Shown here one piece after another: positions 1 to 6,005 of a stretch of 6,005 nt of DNA. Both the position numbers and the translations under genes were made by a program. Positions within the stretch are counted from its first letter, which is position 1, and every line of letters starts with the position of its first letter. The notes beneath the pieces are model-generated. The model was given only the letters and a program-made list of their open reading frames with translations, did not search any database and was not told the DNA's origin. The DNA comes from Chitinophaga pinensis (GTDB lineage Bacteria; Bacteroidota; Bacteroidia; Flavobacteriales_D; Crocinitomicaceae), in contig CAMBRH010000220.1 of the NCBI GenBank assembly GCA_945870115.1, positions 1-6,005 on the forward strand, given 5' to 3'.

Positions 1-433
1 GACTAAAATGTGATCCATTTGTGGTAATGCTTCCAACATTACATCTTTTTAGAATGACATTATCTGCTTGATTTTGTGCGCTTAATGAAATGTCACCCAT
101 TACAAATAAGCCTTCTAAATGTAAGTTGTGTGCACCTTCAACAATAGTCATTGTTCCAGTAATAATAGTAGAGTTTGTTGCCAAAGTAGAATCTGGATGA
201 TGACCAACTCCTATAATTGTAATTCCTTTATCCAAAGTAGCAGTTCCCATTTCAAAAGAACCACCTGGTAAATAGATGAAATCACCTGCTTGAGCAGAAT
301 AAATTGCAGAATCTAATCTGCTTGTAAATGTAGTTCCACCAATAATATGTTCAATTGCAATTACAGCTTGTGAAAAAGCAGAGGAAAGGGAAAGTGAAAC
401 AAGGGTCAAAAATGTGAAGCTAATTTTTTTCAT
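1..433 (-). CDS. Secreted beta-helix (pectin-lyase-fold-like) protein, N-terminal part, cut by window edge
   Basis: This is the first 144 codons of a minus-strand gene starting at ATG 433-431; the rest lies beyond the left edge. Residues 1-21 form a Sec signal peptide (MKK, then a hydrophobic stretch, ending AFS before Q22), so the protein is exported. Residues about 35-83 read as a short helical entry followed by 'AGDFIYLPGGSF' and 'KGITIIGVGHHPDST', the pattern that opens many bacterial right-handed parallel beta-helix proteins. From residue 90 on, short beta strands alternate with turns (IITGTMTIVEG, LHLEGLFVMGD, VILKRCNVGSI), as expected for helix coils. Flavobacterial proteins of this sort often end in a type IX secretion sorting domain, but the C-terminus is not visible. 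The start is supported by the A/T-rich leader just before it (taaataaat) and by the signal peptide. Substrate and enzymatic activity, if any, cannot be judged; it could equally be an adhesin or surface protein. Confidence 0.8.
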   Translation of the reverse strand, partial: MKKISFTFLTLVSLSLSSAFSQAVIAIEHIIGGTTFTSRLDSAIYSAQAGDFIYLPGGSFEMGTATLDKGITIIGVGHHPDSTLATNSTIITGTMTIVEGAHNLHLEGLFVMGDISLSAQNQADNVILKRCNVGSITTNGSHFS

Positions 434-571
434 ATCGATTTATTTAAGTTTCCTCAAATTTCAATATAATTTCAGTTTCGAATTATGATAAAAATCAGTG
501 AAATTATTGATTTTAAATTTTTTAAAATGAATTAAAAGTTATGATTTTTTGAAGTTTAAAGTTTTTCGACA

Positions 572-630
572 AACTAGAATTTATCAATATAATAGTTTAC
601 AAAAGGTCAGAATGAGTTCCAATTCTAGTT
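572..630. repeat. Perfect 10-bp inverted repeat in the spacer between two minus-strand genes
   Basis: AACTAGAATT at 572-581 is matched by its exact reverse complement AATTCTAGTT at 621-630, with 39 nt between. It lies 22-80 bp downstream of the SDR stop codon and upstream of the beta-helix gene. There is no GC-rich stem and no clean T-tract next to it, so it is not a standard intrinsic terminator. It could be a long-looped 3'-end structure, a protein-binding site, or chance in AT-rich DNA. The rest of the 434-651 spacer shows no gene and no convincing promoter for the minus-strand gene at 433. Confidence 0.45.
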
Positions 631-651
631 AATTAAATCAATTTTATTGAG

Positions 652-1299
652 TCAAATCATTTTCAACATTTCATCCATTTCAAAAATGTGATTTCCTTTT
701 TTATTTAGTTCAACAGAATTTCTCAAGGCTTTTGCTACATCAGTTCCTAAAATTGGTTTGTATTTTTTGAAAAGTCCAATTTTATTGAAGAATTTTATTA
801 CTGCTAATCCAAATTTTTCTCCTCTTCTTTTTTCATTTCTTTTTCCTTCTAAAATCGATGGTCGGTGAATTAACAAGGATTCGAAATTGAGATCTTTTAA
901 GGATTCTTCTAGTTTTCCTTTCATTCCAAGGTAAAAATTACTTGATTTTGCATTTGCTCCAATTGATGAAACGACACAACAAGTTGAAACGCCATTTTCT
1001 TTAGCAAATCTCATTGTTTCTAGGACTTGTGTGTATTCAATTTCAAATTGCTTTTTCTTGGAGCCAGCTTTTTTCAAAGTTGTTCCTAAACATGAAAAAA
1101 TAACATCTCCTTTTATGAAATCAAGGTAATATTTGATGTATGCAAAATCAACCAAATGTTCTTCGATTTTAGGTGATTGATGTTTGATGTTTTTTCGGGT
1201 TAAAACGATGATTTTTTCGTAATTCGAATCTTCAATAAGTTGATTAATTAATTCACTTCCAACTAATCCTGTTGCGCCAATTACAATTGCTGTTTTCAT
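652..1299 (-). CDS. HTATIP2/TIP30-like atypical SDR, NAD(P)H-binding oxidoreductase
   Basis: This 215-residue protein has an N-terminal Rossmann fold with the dinucleotide motif GATGLVG at residues 8-14 (GxxGxxG), directly after the first beta strand (KTAIVI). Further family marks are DVIFSCLGTT at 65-74, the VSSIGA strand at 110-115, and KSSNFYLGMKGKLEE at 118-132, which contains a YxxxK pair (Y123, K127) with S111/S112 upstream, followed by HRPSIL at 145-150. The block from CLGTT to RPS follows the order and wording of human TIP30/HTATIP2, an atypical extended SDR of about 240 residues. The bacterial members are cytosolic proteins of unknown substrate, so the reaction is not assigned. The frame stays open upstream to an ATG at 1347, but the extra 16 residues (MVQIRFYSRISSYFYP) precede the natural start of the Rossmann strand and overlap a promoter-like box. 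ATG 1299-1297 is therefore preferred. It is divergent from the gene at 1523. Confidence 0.88.
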   Translation of the reverse strand: MKTAIVIGATGLVGSELINQLIEDSNYEKIIVLTRKNIKHQSPKIEEHLVDFAYIKYYLDFIKGDVIFSCLGTTLKKAGSKKKQFEIEYTQVLETMRFAKENGVSTCCVVSSIGANAKSSNFYLGMKGKLEESLKDLNFESLLIHRPSILEGKRNEKRRGEKFGLAVIKFFNKIGLFKKYKPILGTDVAKALRNSVELNKKGNHIFEMDEMLKMI

Positions 1300-1303
1300 G
1301 GGA

Positions 1304-1311
1304 TAAAAGTA
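1304..1311 (-). promoter_or_regulatory. Candidate Bacteroidota -7 box for the SDR gene
   Basis: Read on the minus strand this is TACTTTTA, one base from the Bacteroidota sigma-A -7 consensus TAnnTTTG, ending 4 bases before the ATG at 1299. No good -33 TTG lies at the usual distance of about 19-21 bases; only a weak TT-containing stretch is there. If real, transcription would begin at or just inside the proposed start, giving a leaderless or very short-leader mRNA, or the true start would be further in. This is a motif match only. Confidence 0.25.
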
Positions 1312-1522
1312 CGAACTAATTCTAGAATAGAATCTAATTTGAACCATTCAACCTTAAAAATTATGTTTTTAAATAGTTTCATCACTTCAATTAAATAATT
1401 CATGTTATTTTTATGCAAAAATTTAATCAGAATGAAATAGGCATGAAAAGTTTTTGCGTAAGCACCTTTAATAAAGATCATGCCGTATTCCATAAGACAA
1501 TGAAAAAACAAATTATTAACTT

Positions 1523-4500
1523 ATGAAAAAAATCTTCCTTTTAAGTCTTGTTGTTTTAAATAGCATTAGTCTTTTTTCGCAAAAAACTAAAACCAATGAT
1601 AAATCTAAATCTACTGAAAAGACAGAGAAAGAATTACTAAATGCTTCTACTGCTAATGCTTTGGCTTTCAGAAATATTGGTCCTGCCTTGACTTCTGGAA
1701 GAGTTGTTGATATAGCAATTCATCCTTCAGATCAAAATACTTGGTTTGTAGCTGCTGCTTGTGGTGGTGTTTGGAAAACATCAAATCATGGTACAACTTT
1801 TAGTCCTATTTTTGACGGATATGATTCTTATTCGATTGGTTGTGTGGAAATTGCACCTTCAAATCATAATGTAGTTTGGGTTGGATCTGGCGAAAATAAT
1901 AATCAACGTTCAGTTTCTTATGGTGATGGAGTTTATAAATCTGTTGATGGAGGAAATTCATTCGTTAACATGGGTTTGAAAAAATCGGAACACATTGGAT
2001 CAATCGTAATTCACCCAACTAACGAAAATATTATTTGGGTTGCAGCTTATGGTCCAGTTTGGAGTGCAGGCGGCGAAAGAGGAATTTACAAGACAATTGA
2101 TGGTGGAAAAACATGGGAAAGAACCTTGTTTGTTTCCGACGATACTGGAATTAATGAAGTGATTATTGACCCAACAAATCCAGATGTTTTGTATGCTGCA
2201 GCTCATCAAAGAAGAAGACACGAATTTACATACATTGGCGGAGGACCAGAATCAGCAGTTTATAAATCAATTGATGGCGGAAAAACATGGAAAGAAATAA
2301 ATGTTGGTTTGCCAAAAGGTGAAATGGGAAGAGTTGGCTTGTCAATTTCTCCAGCTGACAATAATTATTTGTACGCAATTGTTGAAGCAAGAAATGGAAA
2401 AGGAGGATTTTTTAAATCAACAAACAGAGGAGAATCTTGGGAAAAACAATCTTCTTACAATACTTCTGGAAATTATTATCAAGAAATAATTTGTGATCCA
2501 GCGGATAAAAATAAGGTTTTTGTGATGGATACTTATTTGCATCACACAATTGATGGAGGGAAAAATGTAATAAGTTCTGGCGAAGATAAAAAACACGTTG
2601 ACAATCATTGTATTTGGGTAAATCCAACAAATACAAACCATTGGATTGTGGGCTGTGATGGTGGACTTTATGAATCATTTAATCATGCAAAAGAATGGAA
2701 ATATTTCGCCAACTTACCAATTATTCAATTTTACAAAGTTGCGACCGATAATGATGCGCCTTTTTACAATGTTTATGGTGGAACTCAGGACAATAATTCC
2801 ATGGGTGGACCATCAGCTACCATCAATAATGCAGGGATTTTAAATACAGATTGGTACATCACAAATGGTGGAGACGGTTTTGAATCAGCGATTGATCCAC
2901 TTGATCCAAATATTGCATATGCACAAGCACAATATGGTTGGTTGATTCGCTATGACAAGCAATCGGGTGAAAAAGTGGCTATTCAACCTTTACCTAAAAA
3001 AGGAGAAAAAGCTTATCGTTGGAATTGGGATTCACCGCTTTTAATTTCACCGCACGACAATAAAACACTTTATTTTGCGGCAAATAAATTATTTAAATCT
3101 ACAAATAGGGGAGATGATTGGCAAACAATTTCCCCTGATTTATCACAACAAATTGATAGAGATAAATTGCCTGTGATGGGACAAGTTTGGTCAGTTGATG
3201 CAGTTATGAAAAATGCTTCTACAACAATTTATGGAAATGTTGTTGCCTTGGATGAATCGCCAAAAGTGAAAGGTTTATTGTATGCTGGGACAGATGATGG
3301 TTGCATTCAAGTAAGTGAAAACGATGGTTCAACTTGGACTAAAAATACTACTTTTTCAGGAATTCCTGCAAATACGAGAGTGAATATGTTGCTTGCCTCT
3401 TTACACGATAATTCAACTGTATTTGCAGCTTTCAATAATCAACGTCAAGGAGATTTTAAACCTTATTTGATGCGCAGTTCTGATAAAGGAAAAACATGGG
3501 TTTCCATTGCTGGAAATTTACCAGAAAGAGGAACCGTTTATTGTGTTCGTCAAGATCATGTTGATGCAAATTTATTGTTTGTCGGGACAGAATTCGGTGC
3601 TTTCTACACAAATGATGGAGGGAAAAAATGGTTTAAATTGGCTGGTTTACCAACAATTGCTATTTACGATTTAGACATTCAAAAAAGAGAAAACGATTTA
3701 GTCGCTGCATCTTTTGGAAGAGGATTTTACGTATTGGATAACTATGCACCTTTAAGAGATTTATCAAAAACAAATTTGGAGAAAAAAGCACATTTATTTC
3801 CTGTAAAAGATGCTTTATTATATGTTCAAGCTTCTCCATTGGGAGATTCTGGAATTGGTTCACAAGGTGCTTCGCTTTATGCTGCTGAAAATCCAACTTT
3901 TGGAGCAATTTTCTCAATTTATATGAAAGAATCGTATAAAACCTTGAAACAAATTCGCCAAGAGAAAGAAGCTAAAATGGAAAAAGATAAGCAAGCAGTT
4001 CCATATCCAACTTTAGCAGAAATGCATGCTGAAGAAAATGATGAAGGAGCGCAACTAATTTTGGTAATCAGAGAAAATTCTGGAAAAGAAATCAAAAGAA
4101 TTGTTAGTAAACCTTCTGAAGGAATTCAAAGAATCGCTTGGAATTTGAAAAGTCAATCGACTAATCCAATTAAAGTTAATGGCTACAACGACGGTTTTTT
4201 AGTTACCGCTGGAGATTATTCTGTGGAAGTTTTATTGCTAAAAAATGGTGTAACTGAAACCATCATTGAGAAAACTAATTTCAAAGTTAAATCGTTGAAT
4301 AATCATGCTTTGCCAGCAAGAAGTAACGAAGAATTACTTGCAATGAGAAAAGAAGTTGCTGAATTAAATCGAACAATTTCTGGAATGAATCGTTTATTTA
4401 GTGAAACAACTGAAAAATTGGAAATAATGCAAGAAGCTGTTGCCAAATATCCAAATGTTGATTTGACAATTTTAAAAGATTTGAGAACAATAGAATTGGA

Positions 4501-4792
4501 ATTTCAAAAAGCAGGAATTTTATTAAATGGAGATCAAACTTTGGCTGAAAAAGAAATTGAATTTGTGCCAAGTATCAACGCAAGATTGGGAATGGTTGAA
4601 TATCAATTGTATGAAAGTTCTACAAATCCAACTAAAACACAAAGTGAAAACCTAGAAATCGTTAGAGAAGAATACAAAGAATTTAAAGCAATTTTTGATT
4701 TGAATTTAATAAACCTGAAAAGAATAGAAGAAAAATTGGATTTAATGGCAATTCCATATACGAAAGGGAAAAGTGATTGGAAGAAAAATTGA
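1523..4792 (+). CDS. Secreted Asp-box/BNR repeat protein, sortilin (VPS10)-like beta-propeller, often annotated 'glycosyl hydrolase'
   Basis: This is a complete 1089-residue protein. Residues 1-19 are a Sec signal peptide (MKKIFLLSLVVLNSISLFS, then Q20), followed by a Lys/Thr-rich linker to about 40. Residues about 45-740 contain repeated Asp-box-like motifs of the S-x-D-x-G-x-T-W kind: 84-93, 138-147, 189-198, 247-256, 297-306, 340-349 (degenerate), 383-392 (degenerate), 524-533, 596-605, 650-659 and 694-703. Each sits after short beta strands and 'HPTNENIIWVA'-type segments, as in sortilin/VPS10 and GH74-like propellers; two seven-bladed propellers are plausible. Residues about 845-922 (EGIQRIAWNL...GFLVTAGDYSVEVLLL) resemble an FlgD-type Ig-like domain. 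Residues about 930-1075 look helical, possibly coiled coil. Homologues are commonly called glycosyl hydrolases, but I cannot identify catalytic residues, so the activity is unproven; binding or protein-handling roles are possible. The C-terminus (TKGKSDWKKN) lacks a recognisable type IX sorting domain, so a periplasmic location is likelier than the cell surface. The start is supported by the signal peptide and an A-rich leader. Confidence 0.9.
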   Translation: MKKIFLLSLVVLNSISLFSQKTKTNDKSKSTEKTEKELLNASTANALAFRNIGPALTSGRVVDIAIHPSDQNTWFVAAACGGVWKTSNHGTTFSPIFDGYDSYSIGCVEIAPSNHNVVWVGSGENNNQRSVSYGDGVYKSVDGGNSFVNMGLKKSEHIGSIVIHPTNENIIWVAAYGPVWSAGGERGIYKTIDGGKTWERTLFVSDDTGINEVIIDPTNPDVLYAAAHQRRRHEFTYIGGGPESAVYKSIDGGKTWKEINVGLPKGEMGRVGLSISPADNNYLYAIVEARNGKGGFFKSTNRGESWEKQSSYNTSGNYYQEIICDPADKNKVFVMDTYLHHTIDGGKNVISSGEDKKHVDNHCIWVNPTNTNHWIVGCDGGLYESFNHAKEWKYFANLPIIQFYKVATDNDAPFYNVYGGTQDNNSMGGPSATINNAGILNTDWYITNGGDGFESAIDPLDPNIAYAQAQYGWLIRYDKQSGEKVAIQPLPKKGEKAYRWNWDSPLLISPHDNKTLYFAANKLFKSTNRGDDWQTISPDLSQQIDRDKLPVMGQVWSVDAVMKNASTTIYGNVVALDESPKVKGLLYAGTDDGCIQVSENDGSTWTKNTTFSGIPANTRVNMLLASLHDNSTVFAAFNNQRQGDFKPYLMRSSDKGKTWVSIAGNLPERGTVYCVRQDHVDANLLFVGTEFGAFYTNDGGKKWFKLAGLPTIAIYDLDIQKRENDLVAASFGRGFYVLDNYAPLRDLSKTNLEKKAHLFPVKDALLYVQASPLGDSGIGSQGASLYAAENPTFGAIFSIYMKESYKTLKQIRQEKEAKMEKDKQAVPYPTLAEMHAEENDEGAQLILVIRENSGKEIKRIVSKPSEGIQRIAWNLKSQSTNPIKVNGYNDGFLVTAGDYSVEVLLLKNGVTETIIEKTNFKVKSLNNHALPARSNEELLAMRKEVAELNRTISGMNRLFSETTEKLEIMQEAVAKYPNVDLTILKDLRTIELEFQKAGILLNGDQTLAEKEIEFVPSINARLGMVEYQLYESSTNPTKTQSENLEIVREEYKEFKAIFDLNLINLKRIEEKLDLMAIPYTKGKSDWKKN

Positions 4793-4805
4793 TCCGCAAA
4801 GCGGA
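4793..4805. repeat. Short hairpin immediately after the Asp-box gene stop codon
   Basis: TCCGC-AAA-GCGGA forms a perfect 5-bp GC-rich stem with a 3-nt loop, beginning at the base after the TGA stop. The following bases are gacaaaag rather than a T-run, so it does not fit an intrinsic terminator. It may protect the 3' end of the mRNA or be the edge of the repeat-rich spacer that follows. Confidence 0.5.
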
Positions 4806-4818
4806 GACAAAAGATTTT

Positions 4819-4839
4819 AAGACTTAAGACGAAAGACTT
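4819..4839 (+). repeat. Three-copy heptad tandem repeat
   Basis: Three consecutive 7-mers read AAGACTT, AAGACGA, AAGACTT; a related AAGATTTT precedes them at 4811-4818. The array is short and lies just downstream of the hairpin at 4793-4805. No spacers or longer repeat units are present, so it is not CRISPR. The function is unknown, and replication slippage in a spacer is a simple explanation. Confidence 0.6.
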
Positions 4840-4940
4840 TAATTAATGTGGAAACGAAAGGGAAGTCAGGAACACAAAAAAATAAAACATCTATAGTATT
4901 GGACAAGATAATTTAAAATACAATTACAAAATTAAATCGA

Positions 4941-5063
4941 TTTTCCTCCCTCCTTGAGGAGAAGAAAAAGCAAGGCTTTTGAAGACCTAGCTTTAGCGAG
5001 AGGAAAGAATGGAGGTGAAAAGTTTTGTTAGGTCATCCTCCTCAATCCTCCTTCAAAGGAGGA
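4941..5063. repeat. Structured CCTCC/GGAGG intergenic element, possible dispersed repeat
   Basis: Several self-complementary parts are packed into about 120 bp. CTCC-TTGA-GGAG lies at 4950-4961. AAAAGC-AAG-GCTTTT at 4966-4980 is a 6-bp stem. GACCTA at 4984-4989 pairs with TAGGTC at 5029-5034 across 39 nt. TCCTCCTT-CA-AAGGAGGA at 5046-5063 is a perfect 8-bp inverted repeat. In addition ATCCTCCT occurs twice (5035-5042 and 5045-5052), and CCTCC at 4945-4949 can pair with GGAGG at 5011-5015. No transposase frame is present. C/T-rich 'CCTCCTT...AAGGAGG' spacers are, as I recall, recurrent in flavobacterial genomes, so a non-autonomous dispersed repeat is my inference. A structured RNA in the transcript is the alternative. 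None of the stems is followed by a T-run. Confidence 0.55.
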
Positions 5064-5133
5064 AGCAGTAAAAACTAGAATTAATAAAGTTTAATATTCA
5101 TTATTCAACAATTATAACTCATAATTATTTTAA

Positions 5134-6005
5134 TTGAAAACATTCAACATACCAGATTTTTATCGTTCACCAATCATAAGTGAAGTAAAAGCAAAAAGAA
5201 AAGCGGATGATCCTCGAAAAAAGGATTTTACACCGAGTAAATTAATTTTTACCCGCAAAGATGGTTTTGTTTTAGAATTTCTGATTGCTCGTCATTTTGG
5301 TTTTTGTTATGGTGTTGAAAATGCAATTGAAATAGCTTATAAAGCAATTTACGAAAATCCAGGTAAGAAAATTTATTTATTAAGTCAAATGATTCACAAT
5401 CCTGGTGTGAATGAAGATTTACAATCTTATGGAATCGAATTTATTCAAGATACCAAAGGGAAACAATTGATTTCTTGGGATCAAATTTCAGCTGAAGATA
5501 TTGTTATCATTCCAGCTTTCGGGACGACATTAGAAATTGAAGAAATATTAACAAAGATTGGTGTAAATGTTCAAGCGTATAACACGACTTGTCCTTTTGT
5601 AGAGAAAGTTTGGAATCGTTCTGATAAACTTGGAAGTGATTCACATTCAATCATAATTCACGGGAAAAGTGATCACGAAGAAACGAGAGCTACTTTTTCT
5701 CATAGTTCAAAAAATGCACCTTCATTAGTGATTAAAGACATGAAAGAAACACTCATTTTGTGTGATTTTATTCTTGGAAATCGTCCTAAAGAAGAGTTTT
5801 ATGATGTTTTTTTAGGTAAATTTTCCCTTGGTTTTGATGTTGAAAAAGATTTAATTAAAGTTGGGGTTATTAACCAAACAACCATGTTAGCTTCAGAAAC
5901 ACAAGAAATTACTGAAACAATTCACGCGGCGATGGTTCAAAGATTTGGTTTAGAAAACATCAAAGACCACATTGCAGATACGAGAGATACCTTGTGTTAT
6001 GCAAC
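5134..6005 (+). CDS. ispH: 4-hydroxy-3-methylbut-2-enyl diphosphate reductase (IspH/LytB), N-terminal 290 residues, cut by window edge
   Basis: IspH is the [4Fe-4S] enzyme that reduces HMBPP to IPP and DMAPP in the last step of the MEP isoprenoid pathway, in the cytoplasm. The three cluster cysteines are all visible: C58 in RHFGFCYGVENA, C153 in NTTCPFVEKVW, and C288 in DTLCYAT, just before the window ends. Also present are H88 (MIHNPGV), H181/E183 (HGKSDHEETRA) and the NQTTM segment at 247-251. A roughly 45-residue extension precedes the first cysteine motif, as in the long Bacteroidota form of about 400 residues, so roughly 110 residues should follow off the edge. An in-frame TAA (5131-5133) directly precedes TTG 5134-5136, and no in-frame ATG occurs before residue 86, so TTG is the start. 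The resulting N-terminus (M)KTFNIPDFYRSP fits my recollection of homologues that begin MKTF. No Shine-Dalgarno is seen; the leader is AT-rich. Confidence 0.95.
   Translation, partial: MKTFNIPDFYRSPIISEVKAKRKADDPRKKDFTPSKLIFTRKDGFVLEFLIARHFGFCYGVENAIEIAYKAIYENPGKKIYLLSQMIHNPGVNEDLQSYGIEFIQDTKGKQLISWDQISAEDIVIIPAFGTTLEIEEILTKIGVNVQAYNTTCPFVEKVWNRSDKLGSDSHSIIIHGKSDHEETRATFSHSSKNAPSLVIKDMKETLILCDFILGNRPKEEFYDVFLGKFSLGFDVEKDLIKVGVINQTTMLASETQEITETIHAAMVQRFGLENIKDHIADTRDTLCYA

Larger units (their letters stand above)
4793..5133. other. 341-bp gene-free, repeat-bearing spacer before ispH
   Basis: I find no credible coding frame on either strand here. From left to right it holds a 5-bp-stem hairpin (4793-4805), a heptad tandem repeat (4819-4839), a purine-rich stretch, a CCTCC/GGAGG-rich structured element (4941-5063), and then about 70 bp of very AT-rich DNA up to the ispH start. 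The ispH promoter should lie in that last stretch, but no TTG-N19-TAnnTTTG match stands out. The structured middle is visibly richer in G and C than the flanks, suggesting it has an origin or constraint different from ordinary spacer. Confidence 0.7.

Noticed and set aside
1300..1347. Upstream extension of the SDR to ATG 1347
   Set aside because: The 16 extra residues do not fit an SDR N-terminus, where the first beta strand and GxxGxxG motif should come at once; MKTAIVIGATG is the natural start.
1296..1511. 71-codon minus-strand frame whose TGA overlaps the SDR ATG (ATGA)
   Set aside because: The overlap looks like translational coupling, but the peptide is a Phe/Ile/Lys-rich low-complexity string with no recognisable domain. 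Its start lies only 12 bp from the divergent gene start, leaving no room for its own promoter outside that gene. More likely it is open by chance in AT-rich DNA.
2412..2678. Antisense open frames inside the Asp-box gene, including overlapping ones at 2417-2641 and others at 2000-2221 and 3660-3917
   Set aside because: Their peptides have no domain features, and the plus-strand frame is continuous and full of family motifs here, so these are shadows of it.
4819..4839. Possible CRISPR-like array
   Set aside because: The units are 7 bp, contiguous and without spacers, and no cas genes are nearby.
5046..5063. Intrinsic terminator
   Set aside because: The hairpin is strong (TCCTCCT/AGGAGGA) but is not followed by a T-tract on either strand.
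4941..5063. Insertion sequence remnant
   Set aside because: No transposase-like frame is seen on either strand, and no flanking target-site duplication could be identified; it is kept only as a structured repeat candidate.

Overview
The window looks like a piece of chromosome from a low-GC member of the Bacteroidota, most likely a flavobacterium (order Flavobacteriales). The evidence is strong AT-richness, two secreted proteins whose signal peptides end in the 'FSQ' style typical of this phylum, A-rich leaders without Shine-Dalgarno sequences, and an IspH of the long type with the N-terminal extension seen in Bacteroidota. Genus cannot be read from the sequence.

Layout. Positions 1-433 (minus strand) hold the N-terminal part of a secreted protein that looks like the start of a parallel beta-helix (pectin-lyase-like) fold; it runs off the left edge. 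After a 218-bp AT-rich gap containing a perfect 10-bp inverted repeat comes a minus-strand gene (652-1299) for an atypical short-chain dehydrogenase of the HTATIP2/TIP30 type. A 223-bp divergent spacer separates it from a large plus-strand gene (1523-4792) for a 1089-residue secreted protein with about ten Asp-box (BNR) repeats of the sortilin/VPS10-like type. This is followed by 341 bp without a gene (4793-5133) that carries hairpins, a short heptad tandem repeat and a CCTCC/GGAGG-rich structured element. At the right edge (5134 to end) is the first 290 codons of ispH, the last enzyme of the MEP isoprenoid pathway, starting at a TTG codon.

How the genes relate. Nothing suggests one pathway. 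The Asp-box protein and the beta-helix protein are exported; the SDR and IspH are cytoplasmic. The two minus-strand genes are separated by more than 200 bp, and ispH is separated from the Asp-box gene by a structured spacer, so each may have its own transcript. I see no mobile element genes, CRISPR array, tRNA or rRNA. The most unusual part is the repeat-bearing spacer at 4793-5133; no clearly new biological system is visible.
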